From NCBI RefSeq assembly GCF_007556585.1, contig NZ_VJNA01000031.1, positions 1-32,456 of the forward strand: a stretch of DNA of 32,456 nt, read 5' to 3'. The position numbers were made by a program, and so were the translations under genes. Positions 1-7,670 of the stretch are shown in pieces. The number at the start of each line of letters is the position of its first letter. Position 1 is the first letter of the stretch. The notes below the pieces were generated by a model. That model was not told the origin of the DNA. It saw only the letters and a list, made by a program, of their open reading frames with translations, and did not search any database. The stretch is from Tepidimonas aquatica. GTDB lineage: Bacteria > Pseudomonadota > Gammaproteobacteria > Burkholderiales > Burkholderiaceae_C.

Positions 1-125
1 TGAGCACTTGAAGGTTGTCCAGCGACACATTGCCCCGCTGCCGCGGCAGGCAATCCTCGATACGCGCGAATTGCGCAGGCGTAAGTTCCATGCGCAGTAT
101 GTTAGCACGTAGTGTTAACAGGCCC
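1..125 (-). mobile_element. IS5-family insertion sequence, one end (partial)
   Basis: This is the end of an insertion sequence that continues off the left edge. It holds the first 30 codons of a transposase reading leftwards and about 34 bases of terminal DNA. Read inward from the junction, the end begins GGGCCTGTTAACACT. The junction falls in CTAG (125-128), which fits the YTAR target preference known for the IS5/IS427 group. The exact outer boundary is inferred from that and from where pelE-like coding resumes. The element interrupts the pel operon. Confidence 0.75.
2..91 (-). CDS. IS5-family transposase, N-terminal fragment
   Basis: Thirty codons starting at ATG (complement of 89-91) and running off the window. 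The peptide begins MELTPAQFARIEDCLPRQRG and continues NVSLDNLQVL, the usual opening of IS5/IS427-group DDE transposases (DUF4096-type N-terminal domain). The catalytic residues lie beyond the edge, so activity cannot be judged. It reads away from the pel remnant. Family assignment rests on the N-terminal motif alone. Confidence 0.8.
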   Translation of the reverse strand, partial: MELTPAQFARIEDCLPRQRGNVSLDNLQVL

Positions 126-366
126 TAGGCTACGGCTGCTGCGGCTGCGGGCCTGGCTGGCCTTGGGCCGGCACGACGCCGCCCGCGCCGAGGTGGAGGC
201 GATGGCGCGCGAACCCAGCCCGGATCCTGCCTGGCTGCCCTACATGGCCGAGTGGGCCTACGAGGCGAACCAACTGGATCTGTGCCGGCGCTGGCTCGGC
301 CAGCTGCCCGCCACGCTGCTGAGCGACAAATTGCAACCCGTGGTTCGTTATTGGACGCGCGCATGA
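126..366 (+). pseudogene. pelE: pelE 3' remnant, interrupted by the IS
   Basis: About 80 codons stay open from the IS junction to the TGA at 364-366. The peptide has a TPR-like pattern (AWLALGRHDAARAEVEAM, then WLPYMAEWAYEANQLDLC), which fits the C-terminal tetratricopeptide part of PelE. PelE is the inner-membrane scaffold that pairs with PelD in the Pel polysaccharide synthase complex. Identity rests mainly on position: its stop overlaps the start of pelF, as in the usual pelDEFG order. The N-terminal membrane part is missing from this window, so this copy should not make a working PelE. The upstream part may survive on the other side of the element. Confidence 0.7.
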
Positions 367-1877
367 ACGCCGACGTGATGCTGCTGCTGGAAGGCACCTA
401 CCCTTACACCCGCGGCGGGGTGGCGGCCTGGGTCGATCAGCTCGTGCGCGCGCACCCGCAGCTGCGCTTTCATGCGGTCTATATCGGCGCGCGCGCCCGC
501 GAAGCGGGCGCGCCGGTCTATACCCCGCCACCCCATGTGGCGGCTCTGGACACGATCTGGCTGTTCGAGCCGCAAGAGCTGCGCCCTCCGCCCGAGGTGC
601 GCCGCCGCCTGCACGAACCCGCGCCGGCATGGCAAGCCGCCGTGCAGCGCTGGCACGACGTTTTTTTGGGCTTGCAGTCAGCGCCTGCCACGCTGGGGGC
701 CGAAGTGGCCGAGGCGCTGCTGCGCGACGACGGGCTGCAAGCCCGGCACTATCTGCACTCGGACTTCAGCTGGACGATGATCGGCGAACGCTACCAGCGC
801 CACTGCACCGACCCCTCGTTCGTCGATTACTTCTGGACCAGCCGCACGCTGCACGCGCCGCTGTGGACGCTGGCGCGCTGGGCGCGGCAGTTGCCGCCGG
901 CGCGGGTGTATCACAGCATCTCCACGGGCTACGCGGGGTTTCTCGGCGCGCTGCTGAGCCACCGCGACCGCCGCCCGCTGATCCTGACCGAACACGGCAT
1001 CTACACCAAGGAACGGCAGATCGACCTGGCGCTGGCCACCTGGGTGCCCGACAACCGCCACCCGCTGCTGCGCGACGACACCGAAACGCCTTACCTGCGC
1101 GGCATGTGGGCCCGCTTCTTTGAGTGGCTGGGCCGTTTTTGCTACGAGCGCGCCGACCCCATCGTGTCGCTTTACGAAGCCAACCGGCAACGTCAAATCC
1201 GCGACGGCGCTGCGCCCGAGCGCACGCGCGTCATCCCCAACGGCATCGACGTGGAAGCGTTGGCGGCGGCGCGCCGCCCCGCCGGGGCTGCCATTCCGCG
1301 CGTGGCGGCGCTGATCGGGCGCGTGGTGGCCATCAAAGACATCAAGACCTTCATCCGCGCGATGCGCCGCGTGGCCAACCTGCGGCCTGACATCGAAGGC
1401 TGGATCGTCGGCCCCACCGACGAAGACCCCGACTACGCCGAGGAGTGCCGCACGCTGATCGAGCAGCTCGGGCTGCAGGATCGCGTCAAGATGCTGGGCC
1501 TGCAGCGCACGCCTGAAGTGCTGCCGCGCGTCGGCGTCACCGTGCTGTCTTCCATCAGCGAGGCGCTGCCACTGGTGGTGCTGGAAAGCCTGGCGGCGGG
1601 CATTCCGGTCATCAGCACCGACGTCGGCGCCTGCCGCGAGCTCATCGAAGGCTGCCCGACGGATGCGGACGACCTGGCGCTGGGCCCGGCAGGGCTGGTG
1701 GTGCCGCCGGCGCAACCCACGGCGCTGGCTGATGCCATCGTGGCGCTGCTGGACGACCCGCCGCGCTGGCATGCCATGGCCGAGCGCGGCCTGGCGCGCG
1801 TGCAGCGGCGCTACCGCGACCGCGACATGCACGCCGCTTACCGGCAGCTTTATGCCGACGCTCTGGAGCGCGCCTGA
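363..1877 (+). CDS. pelF: PelF, GT4-family glycosyltransferase of Pel polysaccharide synthesis
   Basis: A 504-residue protein, close to the usual PelF length of about 506. PelF is the soluble cytoplasmic glycosyltransferase that polymerises the Pel exopolysaccharide from UDP-sugars (UDP-GlcNAc/GalNAc). The N-terminus MLLLEGTYPYTRGGVAAW is highly characteristic. The C-terminal Rossmann half carries VIPNGIDV and the E-x7-E donor-binding motif (EALPLVVLE), followed by a GxP-x-S-TDVGACRELI segment. The start is the ATG at 363-365, which overlaps the pelE stop in ATGA; a longer in-frame start at 252 would lie inside pelE. With pelE cut by an IS, expression now depends on readthrough from the element or a new promoter. 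Confidence 0.93.
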   Translation: MNADVMLLLEGTYPYTRGGVAAWVDQLVRAHPQLRFHAVYIGARAREAGAPVYTPPPHVAALDTIWLFEPQELRPPPEVRRRLHEPAPAWQAAVQRWHDVFLGLQSAPATLGAEVAEALLRDDGLQARHYLHSDFSWTMIGERYQRHCTDPSFVDYFWTSRTLHAPLWTLARWARQLPPARVYHSISTGYAGFLGALLSHRDRRPLILTEHGIYTKERQIDLALATWVPDNRHPLLRDDTETPYLRGMWARFFEWLGRFCYERADPIVSLYEANRQRQIRDGAAPERTRVIPNGIDVEALAAARRPAGAAIPRVAALIGRVVAIKDIKTFIRAMRRVANLRPDIEGWIVGPTDEDPDYAEECRTLIEQLGLQDRVKMLGLQRTPEVLPRVGVTVLSSISEALPLVVLESLAAGIPVISTDVGACRELIEGCPTDADDLALGPAGLVVPPAQPTALADAIVALLDDPPRWHAMAERGLARVQRRYRDRDMHAAYRQLYADALERA

Positions 1878-1879
1878 CC

Positions 1880-3256
1880 ATGGCTGGCATCGGCTTTGAA
1901 CTGCGCAAGCTGCTGGATCGCGGCACGTTCTGGAGCGGGGCGCGCGCCTACGCCTACGCCGGGCTGATCGGCTCCGGGCCGTGGGTGCTGTCGATCCTGG
2001 GCATGCTGCTGGTCGGCATCCTGTGCGCCAGCATCGTGGTGCCGCCGTCGCTGGTGACGCAATTTCAAACCACCGTCACGTACCTGGTGGCCGGCAGCCT
2101 CATCGCCAGCGGCGGGCTGCAGCTGGTGCTGACGCGCTACTGCGCCGACCGCCTGTTTGAACGCCGCCCGCAGCGCGTGCTGCCCGCGCTGCACGGCACG
2201 CTGGCGCTGCTGCTGCCGCTGGCCACGCTGGCAGGCGTCGGGGTGGCGCTGTGGCTGCCCGAGGTCAGCGGGCTTTACCTGGTGCTCGCGCTGGCGTGCT
2301 GGGTGGCGCTGTGCGCGGTGTGGATGCTGGCGGTGTTGCTGTCGGGCCTGAAGCGCTACCGCGCGCTGGTGGCGCTGTTTGCCGCCGGCTATGGCAGCAC
2401 CGTGTTGCTGGCCTATCCGTTCTCACTGCTCGGCTGGGGGCTGGAAGGTCTGCTGGCGGCGTTCTTGATCGGGCAGCTGATCCTGCTGGGCGGCCTGTGG
2501 CAGGTCATCGTGCGCGGCTACCCCTCCGCCCACTGGGTGGGGCTGGATTGGCTGCGCCAGCCCCGCTTCTACCCCAGCCTGTGGCTCGCCGGCACGGCTT
2601 TCAACCTGGCGGTGTGGGCCGACAAATTCATCTTTTGGCTCGCCCCCGGCACCTCGGTGGAAGTCATCAGCGTGCTGCGCAGCAGCCCGGTGTATGACGT
2701 GCCGGTGTTTCTGGCCTACCTGGCCATCGTGCCTGGCATGGCGATTTTTCTCGTGCGCATCGAAACCGACTTTGTCGAGTATTACGACAAGTATTACGAC
2801 GCCGTGCGCGGCGGCGGCAGCCTGACCCACATCCAAACCCTGCGCGATGAAATGATCCTGACCGTGCGCACGGGGCTGGCGGAAATCGGCAAGTGGCAAG
2901 CGATTGCCACCTTGCTAGCGCTGCTGGCGGGGCCGGCCTCGTTTGAGCTGCTCGGGCTGGATGCGGCGCTGCTGCCGCTCTTTTACGTGCAGGTGATCGG
3001 CGCCGGGCTGCAAGTCATGATCCTGGCGCTGATCAACGTGCTCTATTACTTTGACCGGCGGCACGACGTGGCACTGCTGACCGTCGTGTTCTTCGTCGCC
3101 AACGTGGTTTTGACGCTGCTGAGCCTGGCCTTAGGGCCATCGTTTTACGGCTACGGCTTTGCCGCTGCCGCGCTGCTGACGGTGGCGCTGGGGCTGGTGC
3201 GGCTGGATCGGTGCCTGGGCCGGATCGTTTTCGACACCTTCATGAAACAGCCGTGA
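1880..3256 (+). CDS. pelG: PelG, polytopic inner-membrane Pel exporter
   Basis: A 458-residue, very hydrophobic protein with about 12 predicted membrane spans, matching PelG (about 456 residues). PelG is a MOP/MATE-like flippase-type protein that joins PelD and PelE in the synthase complex and is thought to move the polymer across the inner membrane. The opening MAGIGFELRKLL and the following GLIGSGPWVLSILGM are typical of PelG. A large cytoplasmic loop carries FVEYYDKYYDAVRGGG. The ATG lies two bases after the pelF stop, so the two are translated together. No pelA, B, C or D follows; the rest of the operon would lie on the other side of the IS. Confidence 0.93.
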   Translation: MAGIGFELRKLLDRGTFWSGARAYAYAGLIGSGPWVLSILGMLLVGILCASIVVPPSLVTQFQTTVTYLVAGSLIASGGLQLVLTRYCADRLFERRPQRVLPALHGTLALLLPLATLAGVGVALWLPEVSGLYLVLALACWVALCAVWMLAVLLSGLKRYRALVALFAAGYGSTVLLAYPFSLLGWGLEGLLAAFLIGQLILLGGLWQVIVRGYPSAHWVGLDWLRQPRFYPSLWLAGTAFNLAVWADKFIFWLAPGTSVEVISVLRSSPVYDVPVFLAYLAIVPGMAIFLVRIETDFVEYYDKYYDAVRGGGSLTHIQTLRDEMILTVRTGLAEIGKWQAIATLLALLAGPASFELLGLDAALLPLFYVQVIGAGLQVMILALINVLYYFDRRHDVALLTVVFFVANVVLTLLSLALGPSFYGYGFAAAALLTVALGLVRLDRCLGRIVFDTFMKQP

Positions 3257-3322
3257 GAGCTCAAGCCGGCGGCCGCGGCCACGCATCGCCAAACCCCCGC
3301 ACCCGGCCCCGGCGGTCTGGGG

Positions 3323-3328
3323 TACGAT
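3323..3328 (+). promoter_or_regulatory. possible -10 box giving a near-leaderless transcript
   Basis: TACGAT sits seven bases before the ATG of the beta-CASP gene at 3335. A start site six to eight bases downstream would coincide with the start codon, and no Shine-Dalgarno sequence is visible between them. No clear -35 box is seen. This is inference from spacing only. Confidence 0.3.
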
Positions 3329-3334
3329 GGCCCC

Positions 3335-4699
3335 ATGACCGTCACGATCCAGTTCCTCGGCGGAGCCGGCACCGTCACCGGCTCCAAGTACCTCCTGCGC
3401 CACGATGGCCAGCAGCTGCTGGTCGATTGCGGCCTGTTCCAGGGCTACAAGGCGCTGCGGCTGCGCAACCGCGCGCCGCTGCCGGTGGTGCCGGGGCAGA
3501 TCGGCGCGGTGGTGCTGACGCACGCGCACCTGGACCACAGCGGCCACCTGCCGCTGCTGGTGCGCGAGGGCTTTCGCGGCAAGGTCTGGTGCACGCACGC
3601 CACGCGCGACCTGTGCGAGATCCTGCTGCCGGACAGCGCCCACCTGCAGGAGGAGGACGCCGCCTACGCCAACCGGCACGGCTACTCCAGGCACAGCCCG
3701 GCGCTGCCGCTGTACACGGTGGCCGATGCCGAGCACGCGCTGCGCCTGCTGCGGCCGCAACCGGTCTACCAGCCGTTCGAGCCGCTGCGCGGCTGGCGCG
3801 TGCAGTTCTTCGGCGCCGGCCACATTCTGGGGGCGGCGCAGGTGCTGGTGGAGGTGGGCGGACGCCGCATCCTGTTTTCCGGTGACCTCGGCCGCGCCGA
3901 CGACCTGATGATGCTGCCACCCGATCCGCCGCCGCAGGCCGACGCGGTGGTGGTCGAATCCACCTACGGCAACCGACAGCACCCCGACACCGATCTGATC
4001 GAGGAGCTGGCGCCGCTAATGGCGCGCGTGGCGGCGCGCGGTGGCACCGCCGTGGTGCCGGTGTTCGCGGTCGGGCGGGCGCAAGCCATCCTGCATGCCA
4101 TCGCCCAACTCAAGCGCCAGCATCTCCTGCCGGCGGCGCTGCCGGTCTATCTCGACAGCCCGATGGCGATCCATGCCACCGCGCTGCTGGAGCGCCACCT
4201 CGGCGAGCACCGCCTCAGCCACCACGAGGTGCAGCAGATGACGCGCACGGTCAAGGCAGCGATGACGCCGGACGAATCGAAGGCCATCGCGCGCCATCAT
4301 GGGCCGAAGGTGATCCTGGCCGGCAGCGGCATGGCCACCGGGGGCCGGGTGCTGCACCACCTCAAGCTCTACCTCGGCGACCACCGGCACATGGTCATCC
4401 TGACCGGCTACCAGGCCCCCGGCACGCGCGGTGACACGCTGCAGCGCGGGGCCGCCAGTCTGCGCATCCACGGCGAGGACTGGCCGGTGCGCGCCGAGGT
4501 GGCGCAGCTGCTGTCGGCCTCCGCCCACGCCGACGGCGAGGGGCTGCTGGCCTGGCTGCGCGCGATCCCGGGCCAGCCGCGGCACACTTTCGTCGTGCAC
4601 GGCGAGCCTGACGCCGCCGACACGCTGCGCTGCCGCATCGAGCGCGAACTGCGCCGCACCGCCCTCGTGCCGGAGCACGGGGCGGTGTGGGAGGTGTGA
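3335..4699 (+). CDS. beta-CASP metallo-beta-lactamase, probable RNA-processing nuclease
   Basis: A 454-residue MBL-fold protein with the zinc motif THAHLDH (H63, H65, D67, H68), GAGHILGA for the third-site histidine, and SGDLGR with bridging D184. The beta-CASP insertion follows (VVESTYGNRQH near residue 210), then GSGMATGGRVLHHL and the C-terminal SASAHAD histidine. Proteins of this family (YsfB/CPSF73-like, RMMBL C-terminal domain) cut RNA and are commonly annotated as RNA-processing exonucleases; the precise substrate here is unknown. The start at 3335 follows a possible -10 box with no RBS. An ATG at 3327 is out of frame and stops at once. It ends 13 bases before the end of the convergent MocR-type gene. 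Confidence 0.88.
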   Translation: MTVTIQFLGGAGTVTGSKYLLRHDGQQLLVDCGLFQGYKALRLRNRAPLPVVPGQIGAVVLTHAHLDHSGHLPLLVREGFRGKVWCTHATRDLCEILLPDSAHLQEEDAAYANRHGYSRHSPALPLYTVADAEHALRLLRPQPVYQPFEPLRGWRVQFFGAGHILGAAQVLVEVGGRRILFSGDLGRADDLMMLPPDPPPQADAVVVESTYGNRQHPDTDLIEELAPLMARVAARGGTAVVPVFAVGRAQAILHAIAQLKRQHLLPAALPVYLDSPMAIHATALLERHLGEHRLSHHEVQQMTRTVKAAMTPDESKAIARHHGPKVILAGSGMATGGRVLHHLKLYLGDHRHMVILTGYQAPGTRGDTLQRGAASLRIHGEDWPVRAEVAQLLSASAHADGEGLLAWLRAIPGQPRHTFVVHGEPDAADTLRCRIERELRRTALVPEHGAVWEV

Positions 4700-4711
4700 C
4701 GCGGACGCGCC

Positions 4712-6112
4712 TCAGCCGCCGCGCCCGGCGGTGGCCGAGGCGAGAAACCCCCACAGCGCCTCGTCGTCGCAGAACGCGACGTTGAAGCGCAGCCAGGGGC
4801 TGGGCGCCAGATCCAGGCCGAACAGGTGCCCGGGGCCGAGCAGGATGTCGTGCTCGGCGGCCTGGTAGGCCAGCGTCGAGGCGTTGTCGATCGCCGGGTG
4901 GCGCGCCCACAGGAACATGCCGGCGCCGGGCTGGGCGAACAGCTCGAAGCCCAGCCGCTGCAGCCGCTCGGCGGTGGCCTGCTGGGCACCGGCGAGGCGC
5001 TGGCGCAGGCCGCGCAGGTGCTTGCGCCAGCGCCCGTCGGTCAGCGCCCCGAAGGTGAGGCGCTCGGCGAATTCCGACGACGTCAGGCCGGAGATCATCT
5101 TCAGCTGCGCCAGATCCTCCAGCACCTCGGGATGCGCGGCCACGAAGCCCACGCGCAGGTTGGGCGAGACGGTCTTGGAGAAGCTGCCGATGTGGACGAC
5201 GCGCTGCAACTGGTCGAGGCTGGCGAGCGAGGGCCGCGGCTCCGGGTCGAGGTCGGCGTAGATGTCGTTCTCGACGATGCGCAGGCCGTGCCGTTCGGCC
5301 AGCTGCAGCAGCCGGTGCAGCTGCGCCAGGTTGGCCACCGAGCCGGTGGGGCTGTGCAGCCGCGGCTGGGTGAACAGCACCTTCGGGGCGTGCTCGGCGA
5401 TGCGCGCCTCCAGCGTCGCCAGGTCCCAGCCCCACGGGGTGCGCGGCACGCCGATCAGCCGCGCCCCCAGGAAGCGCAGCGAGAACAGCAGGTTCGGGTA
5501 GCCCGGCTCGTCCACCAGCACCGCGTCGCCCGGACGCACCAGGCGGCGCGCCACCAGATCCATGGCCTGGCTGGAGCCGTGCGTCAGCAGCACCTGGTCG
5601 CAGGTCAGCGCGATCTCCTGCTCGGCCAGCAGGTCGCGCACCAGCTGGCGCAGCGGCGTGTAGCCCTTGGGCTCGCCATAGCCGCCCAGATCGACCTCCT
5701 GCGCCGCCAGCGCGCGCAGGCTGCGCCGCACGCCGTCGCCGAACAGCCAGTCGTGCGGCAGCCAGCCGCAGCCGGGCTTGAGGCGCAGGTTGCGGTTCTC
5801 GAACACGCGCCGCAGGTACCACATCGAGTCGAAGTGGAACTGCGGCCCGGCCTCGGCGGCAGTCTCTGTCCGCACGTCGCGGCTGCGCACGAAGAACCCC
5901 GAGTGCGGCCGCGAGACGAAGTAGCCCAGCGCCACCAGCCGGTCGTAGGCGTCCACCACGGTGTAGACGCTGACGCCGTGCGCGTGCGCGAACTGCCGGA
6001 TCGACGGCGCCTTCGCGCCGGGGCGCAGCACGCCGGCGCGGATCAGCTCGCGAAAGCCGTCCACGATCTGCTGCACCAGCGGCGTCGGGCTCTGGGGGTC
6101 GAGGGCGAACAT
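4712..6112 (-). CDS. MocR/GabR-type transcription regulator (GntR wHTH + aminotransferase-like domain)
   Basis: A 466-residue fusion. Residues ~10-75 form a GntR winged helix (LIRAGVLRPGAKAPSIRQFA, then HGVSVYTVVDAYDRLVALGY). Residues ~110-460 are a fold-type I aminotransferase domain with the PLP lysine in SFSKTVSPN (K313). MocR proteins such as GabR sense PLP-bound amino acids and regulate nearby catabolic genes. It is divergent from an omega-amino acid transaminase across 135 bases, exactly the gabR-gabT arrangement, so it probably controls that gene and itself. A 26-bp palindrome begins six bases from its start codon. The inducer (GABA or 5-aminovalerate) cannot be read from the sequence. 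Confidence 0.9.
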   Translation of the reverse strand: MFALDPQSPTPLVQQIVDGFRELIRAGVLRPGAKAPSIRQFAHAHGVSVYTVVDAYDRLVALGYFVSRPHSGFFVRSRDVRTETAAEAGPQFHFDSMWYLRRVFENRNLRLKPGCGWLPHDWLFGDGVRRSLRALAAQEVDLGGYGEPKGYTPLRQLVRDLLAEQEIALTCDQVLLTHGSSQAMDLVARRLVRPGDAVLVDEPGYPNLLFSLRFLGARLIGVPRTPWGWDLATLEARIAEHAPKVLFTQPRLHSPTGSVANLAQLHRLLQLAERHGLRIVENDIYADLDPEPRPSLASLDQLQRVVHIGSFSKTVSPNLRVGFVAAHPEVLEDLAQLKMISGLTSSEFAERLTFGALTDGRWRKHLRGLRQRLAGAQQATAERLQRLGFELFAQPGAGMFLWARHPAIDNASTLAYQAAEHDILLGPGHLFGLDLAPSPWLRFNVAFCDDEALWGFLASATAGRGG

Positions 6113-6117
6113 CGGCT

Positions 6118-6143
6118 CTGTACCGGTCCGGCCGGCGGTACAG
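6118..6143. promoter_or_regulatory. 26-bp palindrome, candidate MocR operator
   Basis: CTGTACCG (6118-6125) and its complement CGGTACAG (6136-6143) flank ten bases, beginning five bases upstream of the MocR-type start codon. The same CTGTACCG word occurs twice in direct orientation before the semialdehyde dehydrogenase gene (11200, 11247). A binding site for the regulator at 4712-6112 is the natural reading. The link is inferred; the 8-mer also occurs inside jetA (near 17146) and jetC (near 19045) coding sequence. Confidence 0.5.
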
Positions 6144-6197
6144 CGCCCGCGTGCGGCCGTGCGGGTGTATATGGTAGCGGCCGCACCAGGCGCGGAT

Positions 6198-6212
6198 GAT
6201 CAGGGCCTGATC
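6198..6212. promoter_or_regulatory. palindrome before the transaminase gene
   Basis: GATCAGG-G-CCTGATC is a perfect inverted repeat with 7-bp arms. It lies in the leader of the transaminase gene, about 20 bases before its strong RBS (AGGAGAG, 6234-6240). A near-copy of the outer arm (GCGG/CCGC) extends it with a three-base slip. It may be an operator or a leader hairpin; nothing decides between them. Confidence 0.35.
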
Positions 6213-6247
6213 CGCGCGCCGCGCGCCCGCCCCAGGAGAGACCGACC

Positions 6248-7558
6248 ATGCACCGTGACCCGAACCTGCCCGCCGCCACCCGCACCAACGCCGCCCTGAT
6301 GGCGCGCCGCCGCGCCGCGCTGCCCGCCGGCCTGGGCCAGACGCACGAAGTCTTCGCCGAACGGGCCGAAGGCGCTGAAGTCTGGGACGTCGAGGGCCGC
6401 CGCTACATCGACTTCGCCGGCGGCATCGCGGTGCTCAACACCGGCCACCGCCACCCGAAGATCGTCGAGGCCGTCAAGGCGCAGCTCGACAAGCTGCACC
6501 ACACGTGCTTTCAGGTGCTGGCCTACGAGCCCTACGTGGAGCTGGCCGAGCGCCTGATCGCGAAGACCCCCGGCGACTTCGCCAAGAAGGCGTTCTTCCT
6601 CTCCACCGGCGCGGAGGCAGTGGAAAACGCCGTCAAGATCGCCCGCGCCGCCACCGGCCGCCAGGGCGTCATTGCCTTTGGCGGCGGCTTTCATGGTCGC
6701 ACGCTGCTGGGCATGGCGCTGACCGGCAAGGTCGCACCCTACAAGGCGGGCTTCGGGCCGTTTCCGGCCGAGGTCTACCACGCCGAATACCCCAACGCGC
6801 TGCACGGCGTGACGGTGGAAGACGCGCTGCGCAGCCTGCAGCGCCTCTTCAAATACGACATCGAGCCGCAGCGCGTGGCCGCCATCATCCTGGAGCCGGT
6901 GCAGGGCGAAGGCGGCTTCTACGTCGCCCCGTTCGAGTTTGCGCGCGCGCTGCGCCGGCTGTGCGACGAGCACGGCATCGTCTTCATCGCCGACGAAGTG
7001 CAGACCGGCGCGGGCCGCACCGGCACGTGGCTGGCCTGCGAGCAGTGGGGCGTGGCGCCGGACATGGTCACGATGGCCAAGAGCATGGCGGGGGGCTTTC
7101 CGATCTCCGCCGTCATCGGCCGCGCCGAGCTGATGGACAAGGTGCCGCCGGGGGGGCTCGGCGGCACCTACGCCGGGCATCCGCTGGCGTGCGCCGCGGC
7201 CCTGGCGGTGCTGGACGTGTTCGAGGAGGAGCGGCTGCTGGAGCGCAGCCGCGCCATCGGCGAGCGCCTGCGCGCGGGCCTGACCGCGATGATGGCGCGC
7301 CACGCCGAAATCCGCGACGTGCGGGGCCTGGGGGCCATGGTGGCCGTCGAGCTGTTCGAGGGCGGCGACCTCAGCCGCCCCGCCGCCGAGCTGACGCGGC
7401 GCCTGTGCGCCGAGGCGCTGCAGCGCGGGCTGGTGCTGCTGTCGTGCGGCCTCCACGGCAACGTGATCCGCATCCTCGTGCCGCTGACCGCCAGCGACGC
7501 GCTGCTCGACGAGGGGCTGGCGATCATGGAAGCGGCGCTGGCAGCGGCGAAAAGCTGA
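6248..7558 (+). CDS. gabT: 4-aminobutyrate / 5-aminovalerate transaminase (class III)
   Basis: A 436-residue class III PLP aminotransferase. It carries the VWDVEGRRYIDFAGGIAVLN opening, STGAEAVENAVKIAR, the HGRT segment, FIADEVQTGAGRTG with the PLP aspartate, and the Schiff-base lysine in MAKSMAGGFP (K278). This pattern is typical of GabT/DavT, which move the terminal amino group of GABA or 5-aminovalerate to 2-oxoglutarate. The start has a good RBS (AGGAGAG) eight bases upstream. The neighbours (glutaryl-CoA dehydrogenase, CoA-transferase, semialdehyde dehydrogenase) favour 5-aminovalerate, i.e. DavT, as the main in vivo substrate; the sequence alone does not separate the two. Likely regulated by the divergent MocR-type gene. 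Confidence 0.9.
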   Translation: MHRDPNLPAATRTNAALMARRRAALPAGLGQTHEVFAERAEGAEVWDVEGRRYIDFAGGIAVLNTGHRHPKIVEAVKAQLDKLHHTCFQVLAYEPYVELAERLIAKTPGDFAKKAFFLSTGAEAVENAVKIARAATGRQGVIAFGGGFHGRTLLGMALTGKVAPYKAGFGPFPAEVYHAEYPNALHGVTVEDALRSLQRLFKYDIEPQRVAAIILEPVQGEGGFYVAPFEFARALRRLCDEHGIVFIADEVQTGAGRTGTWLACEQWGVAPDMVTMAKSMAGGFPISAVIGRAELMDKVPPGGLGGTYAGHPLACAAALAVLDVFEEERLLERSRAIGERLRAGLTAMMARHAEIRDVRGLGAMVAVELFEGGDLSRPAAELTRRLCAEALQRGLVLLSCGLHGNVIRILVPLTASDALLDEGLAIMEAALAAAKS

Positions 7559-7622
7559 CCGACGTCGGGGCTCGGCCAGCGCCGTCGCCACGAGGCAGCA
7601 TCGCCCGCTGCCGCCGCTCGAT

Positions 7623-7665
7623 CATCCTTGCAATGATGGAGCGCGACTCCAGATTTGCAAGGATG
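7623..7665. terminator. long hairpin between convergent genes, possible bidirectional terminator
   Basis: CATCCTTGCAA (7623-7633) pairs perfectly with TTGCAAGGATG (7655-7665). Inside, TGGAG (7637-7641) pairs with CTCCA (7647-7651) across a CGCGA loop, separated from the outer stem by a 3x3 internal loop. It lies in the gap between the transaminase stop (7558) and the convergent LysR stop (7671). There is no T-run on either side, so it may act as a transcript-end stabiliser rather than a classical intrinsic terminator. Confidence 0.5.
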
Positions 7666-7670
7666 TTGGG

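Noticed and set aside
4395-5822. Long open frames on both strands overlapping the MocR-type gene
   Set aside because: They are out-of-frame shadows (Ala/Arg/Pro runs or Gln/His-rich) of the gene with clear GntR and aminotransferase motifs.
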